Of a DNA stretch of 64,000 nt, positions 52,498 through 61,640 are shown in pieces. The position numbers and the translations under genes are program-made. The notes under the pieces were generated by a model, which made no database searches, had not been told where the DNA came from, and saw only the letters and a list, made by a program, of their open reading frames with translations. Positions within the stretch are counted from its first letter, which is position 1. Every line of letters begins with the position of its first letter. The stretch spans positions 1,761,612 to 1,825,611 of the forward strand of contig CP072660.1 in the NCBI GenBank assembly GCA_029637525.1. Reading direction: 5' to 3'. This DNA comes from Desulfurococcaceae archaeon MEX13E-LK6-19 (GTDB taxonomy: Archaea; Thermoproteota; Thermoprotei_A; Sulfolobales; Desulfurococcaceae).

Positions 52498-54789
52498 CTA
52501 TTTGCACAATATTTTACCGTAATTTCTTAATAGAACCCATTTGAAAAAGATCCTATAAAGAAGGCCGTATCCAGATGTAGATTCAACTACACTTAAAATC
52601 TCTTTAACAACATCCTCATCAATACATTGCTCAGTAGTTTCATTAAATAACTTGTCTACATAATTTTTAATTAACTCTTCATCAGCAAGTTTATCTGTTT
52701 TATTACTCGATACTTCACTAAAGACCTTAGTTATTTCCCTGATTTCTCCAGCTTTTCCTCTCCTAATATTAGTTAGTATCACAACCCTATAAACAGGAAC
52801 ATAGAAAACTAGTGGTTCACCTAGAGGAACACTCGTCTCGAGACTAAAGTCGCTGAGTACTTTATCATCGTAATCTTTAAGGCTTTCAATATATTTCATT
52901 ATAGCATTTGATCTTTCCTGCAATTCATTAGTCAATTCAGTGATTAAATCACGAGCAATTATTATTTGATGATTAACTGAAAAGTTACCCATTATATTTA
53001 TTTGCTTACAGGAATCTTTAATCCTATTAACCCACTTACTATACCTGGTAAACCATGATAGATCAGTTTTTAGATCATCAACAACATCCTTATTAATAGT
53101 ATCTATTGTTTCAGCAATATTGTTAATTATTTTTTCCAAATGTTTTTTAAGCTTATTTATTCTATTAATAATGTTTCTTTTTGTACTATAATCTATTTCC
53201 ATTTCGCTTATTCGTTGACAAGAATCTTTTCGTTCGACAACTACTTGTTTCTCTACTACCTTACTCAATAATTTCTTGTTTTCACCACTAATTTCTTCAA
53301 TTATCTTCTTTACTAAAGCAAAGTCTCCTTCATCGATAGCTTTTTTGAACAACGGATAATACCAACAGATGTCATTCTTATGTTTTTCACAAGCATGCAG
53401 TTTATCTTCAATAATCCATGTACCCAAATACTCTAATGGGATTTTAATCTTGTTTATCTTTTTTATTTTGTCTACATACTCAATATTTAATGATTCAATA
53501 CAATCTTTAATAACGCTAAGCAATACGGGTTCAATTCTTTTCCCGTATTCTCTATATATGTGTCTTTCTTCATTCAAACAGAAGTAATTAACCGTCGATA
53601 TAGCTTGGTTAACTAGGTAGTTGTTTTTACTATCAACATACTCTATTACAGAATTGAGTTTAGGCTCTACTTCTAGCTTGTAGAGTTTCCTCCATGATGA
53701 TATGAATAAGCGCATGATCTTGGGTGTATTAATGGTTTCATCAACGCTATATTTATGCTCACAAACACAGCATTTACCAACATATTTTCCATTCACGTAA
53801 TCCTCTAATATAATCCATGGATAGTCGTGTACTCCATACTCTGTACGTGAGACAAGACAAACAGGACATACATGTCCCACAAACACTTCAGATAAATGAG
53901 CCATTAGTCTTGGAAAACATACAGCTAGATTGTTCACCCAGCTATAGTAATTACTAAAGCAGTTAGCTATTAAACTAGAATGTTTATTTATTTCTCCTAG
54001 CAATTTTGTTGACTTATCTAGTAAAGAGAAAACACTTTCTATCTTATTCTTAACGTCATTTATGTCGTCATTACTTACCGTAACCGCTTCCTTTGAAAAC
54101 TTATCATCCAGAATAATTTGTTTAAGACTTTCAAGAACTAGTTTCTTAATGTAAGGTTTAATCACTACTATTTTTACTTCTTTAACCTCAGGCTCGTTAA
54201 GCCTCTTGGTTATATTACTCAGTTTCTTTTGTATATCGTCTTCGAATTTTGTTAAGACGGTTTTTGTATCATTTTCGTCTTTCACTATAATGTACCTTGT
54301 TTCATTTACATCAAGTTTACCAGAAAAAACATCTGCGACAGTATTGGCAAGCCCTTCTATGTCATTCCTTATATCATTTACGTTACCTAAGTATTGTTCA
54401 CTAACAGTCTTTAAACTAATAACATTAGCATTACCGAGTACATCGTAAAGTATCATGTTGTTTTTGCTATGCGGAATAGGAATTCCTACAATAGGATAGT
54501 AGATACGCCTTAAACTAACTATTTTTACTCCCATATATAATGCCGTTACTAGTACAGCGATCCCTACTAGAAATATGTTTAGGAAAACAAGTATTCTATG
54601 TACTATACTAATTGGAATAAGGAATATCAAAAAAGAAAGCATAATCAATGCAATCGATATAATGAATCTTTTACGAAAAATCCTGTATTTATCATCAATT
54701 TTAATAATAATATCATCTACTAGATCCCTATATTCAGCATCCTCACTTGAGAGACGATAGTACTTTGTCAATCCTTTGTACACACCCAT
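52498..54789 (-). CDS. Large two-TM coiled-coil protein with a cysteine-pair zinc-ribbon-like motif
   Basis: 763 residues, not recognised. Two membrane segments near the N-terminus (about 42-62 and 66-86), then long charged helical stretches (about 160-230, 390-470 and 510-620), and between them a CPVC...CCVC zinc-ribbon-like motif at about residues 311-345. The C-terminal part (VFYVPVYRVVILTNI onward) looks globular. This is the layout of a membrane-anchored scaffold or sensor. Codon use is more AT-rich than in the enzymes nearby. Coupled to the bactofilin-like gene directly downstream; a shared cell envelope or cytoskeletal role is inference only. Confidence 0.55.
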   Translation of the reverse strand: MGVYKGLTKYYRLSSEDAEYRDLVDDIIIKIDDKYRIFRKRFIISIALIMLSFLIFLIPISIVHRILVFLNIFLVGIAVLVTALYMGVKIVSLRRIYYPIVGIPIPHSKNNMILYDVLGNANVISLKTVSEQYLGNVNDIRNDIEGLANTVADVFSGKLDVNETRYIIVKDENDTKTVLTKFEDDIQKKLSNITKRLNEPEVKEVKIVVIKPYIKKLVLESLKQIILDDKFSKEAVTVSNDDINDVKNKIESVFSLLDKSTKLLGEINKHSSLIANCFSNYYSWVNNLAVCFPRLMAHLSEVFVGHVCPVCLVSRTEYGVHDYPWIILEDYVNGKYVGKCCVCEHKYSVDETINTPKIMRLFISSWRKLYKLEVEPKLNSVIEYVDSKNNYLVNQAISTVNYFCLNEERHIYREYGKRIEPVLLSVIKDCIESLNIEYVDKIKKINKIKIPLEYLGTWIIEDKLHACEKHKNDICWYYPLFKKAIDEGDFALVKKIIEEISGENKKLLSKVVEKQVVVERKDSCQRISEMEIDYSTKRNIINRINKLKKHLEKIINNIAETIDTINKDVVDDLKTDLSWFTRYSKWVNRIKDSCKQINIMGNFSVNHQIIIARDLITELTNELQERSNAIMKYIESLKDYDDKVLSDFSLETSVPLGEPLVFYVPVYRVVILTNIRRGKAGEIREITKVFSEVSSNKTDKLADEELIKNYVDKLFNETTEQCIDEDVVKEILSVVESTSGYGLLYRIFFKWVLLRNYGKILCK

Positions 54790-54860
54790 AAGCTAAATAG
54801 GGCGTACTATTGTCCCAGCTAGAATATATTTTGTAATAACGATACTATATTAGCATTAAC

Positions 54861-54894
54861 GCTTATGTGTAAGCATACGTTGTTTGGTAAACAA
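54861..54894. promoter_or_regulatory. Two adjacent inverted repeats upstream of glucan phosphorylase gene
   Basis: GCTTA-TGTG-TAAGC (54861-54874) and TTGTTT-GGT-AAACAA (54880-54894) lie side by side in the 189-bp divergent spacer, about 90 bp before the phosphorylase start. Either could be an operator; no repeat of the sequences elsewhere in the window was noticed. Confidence 0.3.
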
Positions 54895-54978
54895 TATTAT
54901 CCCCATCCCCTCATACATTACCTTTAGTATGATTCCACCTAAGAATAGTTAATCCAACACTTATTTGGGGAAGAAATA

Positions 54979-56496
54979 ATGGTTATTGTTAGCATCACCC
55001 CCGAGATAGCTCTTGAAGAGTTCTATACGTATGCTGGCGGTTTAGGAGTACTTGAGGGAGACAAATTCTATACAGCTTCGCGTATGGGTCTAGAGTATAT
55101 TGTACTATCAATTTTCTATAGAAGAGGCTACGTAGATTACATTTTTGATGGAGAAAACCCTGTTCCAATGCCACAGAAACAACCATCTAAAATATGGAGA
55201 AGCCTTGTCGCAGGTGAAGAATTTACCATAAGCCTACGTGGAGAAGATGTCATAGTACGTCCTTGGATCTATGAACGAGGGTCTGCAAAAGCTGTATTGT
55301 TTGAGGCAACATGCCCAAAATGGGCAAGAGGGTTAACAGAACAAGTCTATATAGATAATAGTATTGAAGAACAGTTCCTGAGATACGCTTTCCTGGCGAA
55401 AGCTGCTGCAAAGTATATGAGAGACTACATTGGGTTAGAGAACATAGATGTAATAGACCTCCAAGAATCTCTTGTAGCACTAACAATACTAGCGTTACCG
55501 CTCGAGAATAGATACAGACTAGTAATACATACACCAGGCCCATGGGGCCACCCAGGATTCCCCGGAGATCTCATAACTAGAGAGTTCGGCGTTTTTCTTG
55601 GAGACTATGTTGTACTAACAGAAATGGCTCTGGAAAGAGTATCCAAGGCATTCACAGTTTCTAAGAAACACATGGATATAATGAAGAAAGTATTTCCTAG
55701 GTATGCAGACAAAATTACATGGGTTACAAATGGTATTGATATAGAGAGGTGGATGGATCCCGAGCTCTACAAATACTATAGAGAAAACAAATTGGATTTG
55801 GATACCATACGTGAAGTAAAGAACAAAAACAAGGATTCCCTTGAGAAGCTTGTTAAATCGTACAAAGAAAATGCTAGTCTTAAGGACAAGTTTGTTGTAG
55901 CGTGGGTTAGGAGATTATCGAGATATAAAAGACCATATTTTATTACGAGATTCATAGAAGAGAATCCTGATATAAGAGAAGTATTCTTTGTTCTCGGAGG
56001 AAAGCCTCATCCAAGAGATTCGGATGGACTAAACTATGCTAGAACATTTAGGAGGCTACATTTACGTTTATCCAACATAGTATACATCCATGACTATGAT
56101 GTTGGCAAGGCAAAAATTATCTTTAGAGGGTCACATATATTGCTATTCACTCCATTCAGTGGCTGGGAAGCATGCGGAACAAGCTATATGAAAGCAGGAG
56201 TGAATGCAACACCAGTCCTTTCAAGCCGTGATGGAGGCGCTATAGAAGTTATCAAAGACGGGGTAAATGGCTGGTTGTTTGGAATTGATTTGAGAGAATT
56301 CATTAATATATACAATGACCCTAAAGCTAAGGAGATTGATGAAAAAGACTACAATGAGTTTAAACAAAAACTCTTCAGTATACTAGATATGTACAATTCT
56401 GATCCACACAAATATGCTGAGATAAGTCTAGAAGCTGTAAAGACATTTACCCCTATTGTCGACATGACAAGAACACTTAAGCAATACTACATGTGA
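54979..56496 (+). CDS. Alpha-glucan phosphorylase (archaeal short form, GT35)
   Basis: 505 residues, shorter than classic glycogen phosphorylase, as in archaeal and thermophile TIGR02094-type enzymes. Begins MVIVSITPEIALEEFYTYAGGLGVLEGD (family opening, shown shortened), has WVRRLSRYKRPYFITRF, and the PLP-lysine block EACGTSYMKAGVNATPV that corresponds to EASGTSGMK of the family. Releases glucose 1-phosphate from alpha-1,4-glucan. A glycogen synthase (GT5) is an alternative because the two share folds, but the N-terminal GGLGVLEGD favours phosphorylase. The phosphohexomutase at 50.1 kb would use the product. Confidence 0.85.
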   Translation: MVIVSITPEIALEEFYTYAGGLGVLEGDKFYTASRMGLEYIVLSIFYRRGYVDYIFDGENPVPMPQKQPSKIWRSLVAGEEFTISLRGEDVIVRPWIYERGSAKAVLFEATCPKWARGLTEQVYIDNSIEEQFLRYAFLAKAAAKYMRDYIGLENIDVIDLQESLVALTILALPLENRYRLVIHTPGPWGHPGFPGDLITREFGVFLGDYVVLTEMALERVSKAFTVSKKHMDIMKKVFPRYADKITWVTNGIDIERWMDPELYKYYRENKLDLDTIREVKNKNKDSLEKLVKSYKENASLKDKFVVAWVRRLSRYKRPYFITRFIEENPDIREVFFVLGGKPHPRDSDGLNYARTFRRLHLRLSNIVYIHDYDVGKAKIIFRGSHILLFTPFSGWEACGTSYMKAGVNATPVLSSRDGGAIEVIKDGVNGWLFGIDLREFINIYNDPKAKEIDEKDYNEFKQKLFSILDMYNSDPHKYAEISLEAVKTFTPIVDMTRTLKQYYM

Positions 56497-56623
56497 ATAG
56501 CGTTTTTTGCATACTTTTCTTAAATAACATTACAATTCCTACCAATCCATATGGATAGCTTATCAAAAAACTAAAATAGAGATAGGGTAGACTAACCGAA
56601 TAGTGTTACGTGGTGGATAAAAA

Positions 56624-57280
56624 ATGTCGGTATTCGATGAAGAAACCAGACAAGTACTAATAGAATTATTCAATAGCTTGCCGAAGAAACTAGTTGATTA
56701 CCTTATTGTAGCTAGCGAACAATGCGACACCTGTAAAGAAGCAATAGAACTCGCCAATGAGATAATGAACTTATCTAAAGGCAAAATAACATTTAATATT
56801 ATTGATAAGAATACAGATGAAGCAAAAAAGCTTTCAGCAAGATACGTACCCGCATTTATATTTGACCTACCTGAACGAAATGTCAGATACTATGGACTAC
56901 CAGCAGGACAAGAATTCCCTCCGTTCATTTATATGCATGAATACATAGCCAAAGGAACGTTGCGTATTCCACAAAATATTATCGAGAAAGTAAAGGAAGT
57001 AAAGACGAGATTACACATAAAGATCTTTGTAACACCAGAGTGCCCCATGTGTCCTCTCGTCGTTGATACATTTAATCAATTTGGTATTATCAATAAAAAT
57101 CTGTTAATTGAAGTTATAGAAGCTGTTGAGCTTCCATGGGAAGCCGATAAGTACAATGTAATGTATGTACCAACAGTAATTATTAGCGACGTTGAAAGAT
57201 ACGATGGATATGCACCCCCTGATGTATTTGTTGAAATGCTGAAAAGAGCTGAAGAAAAAATCAGTAACCAAAAAGAGTAA
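56624..57280 (+). CDS. Protein disulfide oxidoreductase (PDO/glutaredoxin-like, double thioredoxin fold)
   Basis: 218 residues: two thioredoxin-fold units, each with a CxxC site: CDTC at about residue 29-32 in the first and CPMC in the second (TPECPMCPLV). This tandem plan is the archaeal PDO that forms or reshuffles disulfides in the cytoplasm of hyperthermophiles. The first site is less canonical than the usual CxYC. ATG start. It is followed by an MntR-like regulator 34 bp downstream. Confidence 0.88.
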   Translation: MSVFDEETRQVLIELFNSLPKKLVDYLIVASEQCDTCKEAIELANEIMNLSKGKITFNIIDKNTDEAKKLSARYVPAFIFDLPERNVRYYGLPAGQEFPPFIYMHEYIAKGTLRIPQNIIEKVKEVKTRLHIKIFVTPECPMCPLVVDTFNQFGIINKNLLIEVIEAVELPWEADKYNVMYVPTVIISDVERYDGYAPPDVFVEMLKRAEEKISNQKE

Positions 57281-57313
57281 CCCACTATGATCAACCATTG
57301 ACGTGAATAGGGG

Positions 57314-57721
57314 GTGTCTGCATTTTTGTCTGTAAAAAATATATCCTGTAAAGTAAGTGCCAGAACTGAAGACTACTTGAAATGTATTTACTTTCTTGAA
57401 ATAACTTATGGTCGTGCCAGAGTAAAAGATCTCTCTTTAAGGCTTGGTATTAGGCCAAGCAGTGTAATTGATTACCTCAAGAGACTTAGCAGAGAAGGAT
57501 ACATAACGTATAAGCCCGGAGGGAAAATTAAGCTGACAGATAAAGGACGCGAAATAGCTTCGCGCGTCTATGAAAAGCATTTGTTGATAAAAGAGTTTCT
57601 TTTATCACTCGGCGTACCAGAGGACATAGCTGAACAAGATGCTTGTTACATCGAACACGGTATTCACGAAACAACACTACAGAAAATCCGCGAGTTTTTA
57701 GAAAATAGATACAATAAATAA
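57314..57721 (+). CDS. DtxR/MntR-family transcriptional regulator
   Basis: 135 residues. N-terminal winged helix with ARTEDYLKCIYFLEITYGRARVKDL (partly), the recognition helix RLGIRPSSVIDYLKRLSREGYI and wing KPGGKIKLTDKG; the dimerisation/metal domain follows with LLSLGVPEDIAEQDACYIEHGIHE, which supplies the Cys, Glu and His ligands of the family. Likely responds to Fe, Mn or Zn. GTG 57314 is used; TTG 57326 has GGGGGTG 9 nt upstream and is an alternative. No SH3-like third domain. Confidence 0.87.
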   Translation: MSAFLSVKNISCKVSARTEDYLKCIYFLEITYGRARVKDLSLRLGIRPSSVIDYLKRLSREGYITYKPGGKIKLTDKGREIASRVYEKHLLIKEFLLSLGVPEDIAEQDACYIEHGIHETTLQKIREFLENRYNK

Positions 57722-57760
57722 CATTTTGAATAAACATTATTTCTAATACTTTAATATTCT

Positions 57761-58234
57761 TTATTTTCTCTTCTTGAATAGCTTCTTAAATAATCTTTTT
57801 ATATAATCCCAGAATGTAGTAATTTTTTCCTCCTTATAAGCAGTTTTTTCTCTAGTCTCTTTAAATAACTGCTCCTTTAGATAAACTGGCGGGGCACTAG
57901 GTGTCTCGACAATTAATTTCTTCTCACTACTGCACTCAAGAGTTGATAACCACTCTTCTATAACTACATAATGTTTTCTTAACGAAGGAAACCTAGGCGA
58001 CTTGGCTTGCGATAATACTATATCCTTATGGCAGGCCAAAGGCTGAAAAATATCGCTTAAGTAATCCAATAGCTCCCTTATCTTGGTATCATCAACATTT
58101 TCAACATAATCTTTGAACATATAAATCGCAGAGTCAAGTTTAATTAAATAGTAATCTATAGTCTTAGCAGTTGACAGACTCGCCTTCAACTCATTCTTAA
58201 TTTTCTCATATATGTACTCCATAATATTCACCAA
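57761..58234 (-). CDS. Hypothetical protein with basic C-terminal tail
   Basis: 157 residues, not recognised. Helical N-terminal two thirds with a His/Cys pair (LACHKDIVL), a proline-rich linker (ETPSAPPVYL) and a strongly basic amphipathic end (DYIKRLFKKLFKKRK) that might bind a membrane or nucleic acid. In size and composition it resembles archaeal Snf7/ESCRT-III-type helices only loosely; no motif supports that. It converges with the MntR-like gene. Confidence 0.5.
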   Translation of the reverse strand: MVNIMEYIYEKIKNELKASLSTAKTIDYYLIKLDSAIYMFKDYVENVDDTKIRELLDYLSDIFQPLACHKDIVLSQAKSPRFPSLRKHYVVIEEWLSTLECSSEKKLIVETPSAPPVYLKEQLFKETREKTAYKEEKITTFWDYIKRLFKKLFKKRK

Positions 58235-58342
58235 ACTACTAGACTAATACTACAATATATGTAAATACATGATCATTATTACCCTTACTATTAATTATAT
58301 ACATATAAAAAATATTTAGAGCTGTAATCAAATATTTTCTTT

Positions 58343-58407
58343 GGTGCTATGAAGAGAGTCCCGATCACTGCTGAACATCGTGAAGAAGCGGTGGCTGGCT
58401 GAGCACC
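58343..58407 (+). ncRNA. C/D box guide RNA
   Basis: All elements in order: terminal stem GGTGC (58343-58347); C box ATGAAGA (58349-58355, one mismatch to RTGATGA); 15-nt guide; D' CTGA (58371-58374); C' GTGAAGA (58380-58386); 12-nt guide AGCGGTGGCTGG; D CTGA (58399-58402); and the matching terminal stem GCACC (58403-58407). Directs 2'-O-methylation of rRNA or tRNA; targets not assigned. Sits alone in the divergent spacer, not inside a gene. Confidence 0.85.
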
Positions 58408-58510
58408 ATTTCTAACTCTTGTCGTCTTGTACACGATCGCTCATAGCAGAAATGCTTATTAAAAACATTAATAATTACACCCTATACATAAGCGTGTACG
58501 GGTTTGAATC

Positions 58511-59215
58511 TTGAATAAAGTATACATCAGTATATTATCTATATTGTTGTTAACATCTATTGTATTATATTCTGTACAAGCATTAGTAGTGCCTGACTGG
58601 ATTCAAAAAGGATCATATCTAGTATATGACGTTATTAGGATAACTAGATTCTACGGAGTACCAGCCGGCAGTGCCTATGCATTGTATTTTAAGAATACCA
58701 CATACTGGGGAAGAATAAAATATGAAATAATTTCTCTCGATGAAAACGAGTTTAAAGTTCTTAGCATAGTTATTGACACTAATGATACTCTTGGCGAAGT
58801 ATTTAAGGTAGGTGAAAACACCACATTTACTATACCATATAATTCAAGTTTGAAGCAAGGTGTATCCATTTATATAAATCCCGAACTTCTGCCAGAGAAT
58901 AACGTCTATGTCAATAGTACTAGTGGCATAGACCCCTATGGGAGAATCTACAACTTCAGCATAGAAGCAAGATTCGACCCAGAGACAGGTATTCTTGAGC
59001 ATCTAGAAGCAACCTCAAGAATGACTGCTCAATTCGACGTGAATACTACAATAACTGGTATTACAATACTAATATTTGATCTCGTGGAAAAGAATAAACC
59101 CGAAAAAACTACAGATAGCTTCTTTTCCACTAACATGTGGCTATTTGCCGCCGGAGTACTAGTTTGTATAGCAGCTATAGCCATATACTTGGTGTACAAT
59201 AAAAACTGGTATTAG
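58511..59215 (+). CDS. Exported membrane-anchored protein of unknown function
   Basis: 234 residues: signal segment (about 4-24), an extracellular beta-rich domain with many N-glycosylation sequons (for example NTT, NSS, NST), and a C-terminal membrane anchor (about 208-230) with a short basic end. No family recognised; the surface domain is of the type seen in S-layer-associated archaeal proteins. TTG start. Confidence 0.6.
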   Translation: MNKVYISILSILLLTSIVLYSVQALVVPDWIQKGSYLVYDVIRITRFYGVPAGSAYALYFKNTTYWGRIKYEIISLDENEFKVLSIVIDTNDTLGEVFKVGENTTFTIPYNSSLKQGVSIYINPELLPENNVYVNSTSGIDPYGRIYNFSIEARFDPETGILEHLEATSRMTAQFDVNTTITGITILIFDLVEKNKPEKTTDSFFSTNMWLFAAGVLVCIAAIAIYLVYNKNWY

Positions 59216-59251
59216 CTACTCTAATCCAAGTACCAATCAATATCATGTTTT

Positions 59252-60202
59252 TCATACAGAAGATAGCGAACTATATTCTCTAACAATACCAATTATATGA
59301 GGAATAGAGAGAACCGCCATAACGATCACTGATAAAAGCCCACTTGTTCTCCACAATACTGCTGCACTAGGGCAACTCGTCGAGGCAAGCCAAGCATCCA
59401 TAGTCACAAGACCTGCAGGAGTAGGTATTATCCCTAAAAGAAATGCGTACATTATATTTGTTAATGCTTCCAATACATTTAGTCTAATATGACACGTATA
59501 TAAGGCGACAAAATAGTATCCTAGTGCCACAAGAATCCATCCTATAATAGACAACAACAATGATTTAAATAGTATTCTTTTACTGAAGCTATTGATTATA
59601 GCTTCACTACTCTTCTTAATTGCTGGATGATTTATGAATGGTATTCTCGATAATATTTTTGAATGTATTTTTCCACAGACAACGAGAAGCGTTAAGATCC
59701 AGAGAGCTGAAGAACCTAAACCAATTAGTATTATTGCGAGTCCCGTAATCAAAGGTTTAACTAAAGGAAGAAGAATAATGGCTATAGCCACATTTGTAAA
59801 TAAGTCATAGAGACCATCAGCTAATCCTACTGCAACTGCTGCTGGTATTAATTCTTTCTTTAGCCCGGAGACAACTAGTCCTCTAATGAATTCTCCTCCC
59901 ATCGCGCTAGGTGTAATTGTTGATATAACATTGCTTGAAAAACGAGCTACTAAACTACGTTTGTACAGGGAAAACCAGCTTCCTTCATAGCCTATTATTT
60001 CCCTATATATAATTGATAGTCTTACGGCCCTAATGGATTCGGATACAATGATGAATCCTATAAATACTAAGGCTATTTCTTTAGCTTGATAAATAGTGTC
60101 CAATACATTAACTCTAAACACTGTATAGAATATCCTATAAGCTACTATGAGGAATACTGTAAACAATAAAAACCCTAGGGTAAACCTCTTGTAATGATCC
60201 AC
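59252..60202 (-). CDS. LPG-synthase-TM/UPF0104 family membrane protein
   Basis: 316 residues with 7-8 membrane segments. The family pattern is visible: SESIRAVRLSIIYREIIGYEG, RSLVARFSSNVISTITPSAMGGEFIRG and GLADGLYDLFTNVAI, as in the transmembrane domain of lysylphosphatidylglycerol synthetase and YbhN-like flippases. No soluble aminoacyltransferase domain, so it is the short archaeal form. Function in lipid or glycolipid transfer is suspected for the family. Confidence 0.8.
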   Translation of the reverse strand: MDHYKRFTLGFLLFTVFLIVAYRIFYTVFRVNVLDTIYQAKEIALVFIGFIIVSESIRAVRLSIIYREIIGYEGSWFSLYKRSLVARFSSNVISTITPSAMGGEFIRGLVVSGLKKELIPAAVAVGLADGLYDLFTNVAIAIILLPLVKPLITGLAIILIGLGSSALWILTLLVVCGKIHSKILSRIPFINHPAIKKSSEAIINSFSKRILFKSLLLSIIGWILVALGYYFVALYTCHIRLNVLEALTNIMYAFLLGIIPTPAGLVTMDAWLASTSCPSAAVLWRTSGLLSVIVMAVLSIPHIIGIVREYSSLSSV

Positions 60203-60300
60203 TATTTTTCACCCTTGTTTCTGGAAGGAGAAAATAAACTATTTTACTAACTTCCCCTACTAGTAGCTTTGCTTGAAAAACATAATAGAGGTGTTGCTAC

Positions 60301-61590
60301 ATGGTAAAAGTCAAGAAGCTTCTATACCTAGTGCTTGACGGTATGGCTGATAGACTAAGCGACCCTGTAACGACATTAGAAAAAGCAAATACGCCAGGAC
60401 TAGACTATATTGCTCGCAACGGACTATGTGGAGCCATGTACACTATAGGGAAGGGTATAGCACCAGAAAGTGACGCAGCCGTTTTATCAATACTAAGCTA
60501 TGATCCACATAAATGTTACACTGGCAGAGGACCTATAGAAGCTCTTGGAGCGGGTATGAGCTTAAAAGAAGGATATGAGATTGCTTTTAGAGCTAATTTT
60601 GCTACAATAGAGCCTGAGACGAGAAAACTAATCGATCGACGTGTAGGTAGGAAACTCTCCACAGAGGAAGCACAAGAACTAGCTAAGGCTCTTGACGGTA
60701 TGGAGCTTGGCGTATATGACGGGTATGCTAGAGTTAAGGCAACTGTCGGACATAGAGCAGTAGTAATCATAGGTAGTAAAACTCATAAGCTATCACCCAT
60801 GGTTGACAACAGCGATCCTGCGTACACGAGAAAAGGTCTGATAAGTGTTGCTGTAGAAAAAATGGAGCCCTATGTTAAGAAAGTAGTGCCTCTGGAGGAA
60901 ACCGAAGAAGCACGTAGAACAGCTGAACTTGCCAATATATTCATAGACAAGGCTATCGAGATACTTGATAAACACCCTGTCAACGAAGAGAGAAGGAGAA
61001 AAGGATTGCTCCCAGCAAACGTGATACTGCTAAGAGATGCCGGAGGGACTATACCAAGAGTTAAACCCATTAACGAGAAGTTTGGATTGAGTTTTGGATT
61101 AATGGCGGAAATGCCTGTTGAACTCGGTATTGGAAGAATAATTGGCGCCGACGTAAAAGAAGTTCCTTTACCTACAGAAGATCCTGCAAAAGACTATGAG
61201 ATAAGACTTAATGCAACTATAGAGCTCTTAAAGAAACATGACGTTGTTTATGTTCACTTGAAAGGCCCTGATGAACCGGGACATGATGGTGATTTCGAGC
61301 TCAAGAAGAAGAGAATAGAAGATATAGACAAATACTTTGTACAGCCATTCCTCGAAATCATGAGTAGCGATACTGCAATACTTGTTACAGCGGACCATGC
61401 AACACCGCCATCGGTTAGGGCACACACAGACGATCCTGTCCCTATAGCTATATATGCTCAAGGAATAGAGCCTGATGACGTCGATGCTTTAACAGAGAAG
61501 AAGTGTATGAAAGGAAAACTAGGCATAATAGAGCATGGATGGATTCTTCTACCTAAAGTACTTGAACTCCTAGATTTACGTAAACAATAA
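60301..61590 (+). CDS. apgM: 2,3-bisphosphoglycerate-independent phosphoglycerate mutase, archaeal type
   Basis: 429 residues. Alkaline phosphatase superfamily: LVLDGMADRLSDP (metal Asp), the catalytic serine in APESDAAVLSILSYDP, HLKGPDEPGHDGDFELKKKR and TADHATPPSVRAHTDDPVP for the metal ligands. Interconverts 3- and 2-phosphoglycerate. The archaeal ApgM family lacks the large insert of bacterial GpmI. ATG start at 60301. Monocistronic between the membrane protein and sufS. Confidence 0.93.
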   Translation: MVKVKKLLYLVLDGMADRLSDPVTTLEKANTPGLDYIARNGLCGAMYTIGKGIAPESDAAVLSILSYDPHKCYTGRGPIEALGAGMSLKEGYEIAFRANFATIEPETRKLIDRRVGRKLSTEEAQELAKALDGMELGVYDGYARVKATVGHRAVVIIGSKTHKLSPMVDNSDPAYTRKGLISVAVEKMEPYVKKVVPLEETEEARRTAELANIFIDKAIEILDKHPVNEERRRKGLLPANVILLRDAGGTIPRVKPINEKFGLSFGLMAEMPVELGIGRIIGADVKEVPLPTEDPAKDYEIRLNATIELLKKHDVVYVHLKGPDEPGHDGDFELKKKRIEDIDKYFVQPFLEIMSSDTAILVTADHATPPSVRAHTDDPVPIAIYAQGIEPDDVDALTEKKCMKGKLGIIEHGWILLPKVLELLDLRKQ

Positions 61591-61640
61591 CAATACTCCT
61601 AAGCATAGAAAAATAGTTTTTAAAGTCATGTACTTCTTGT

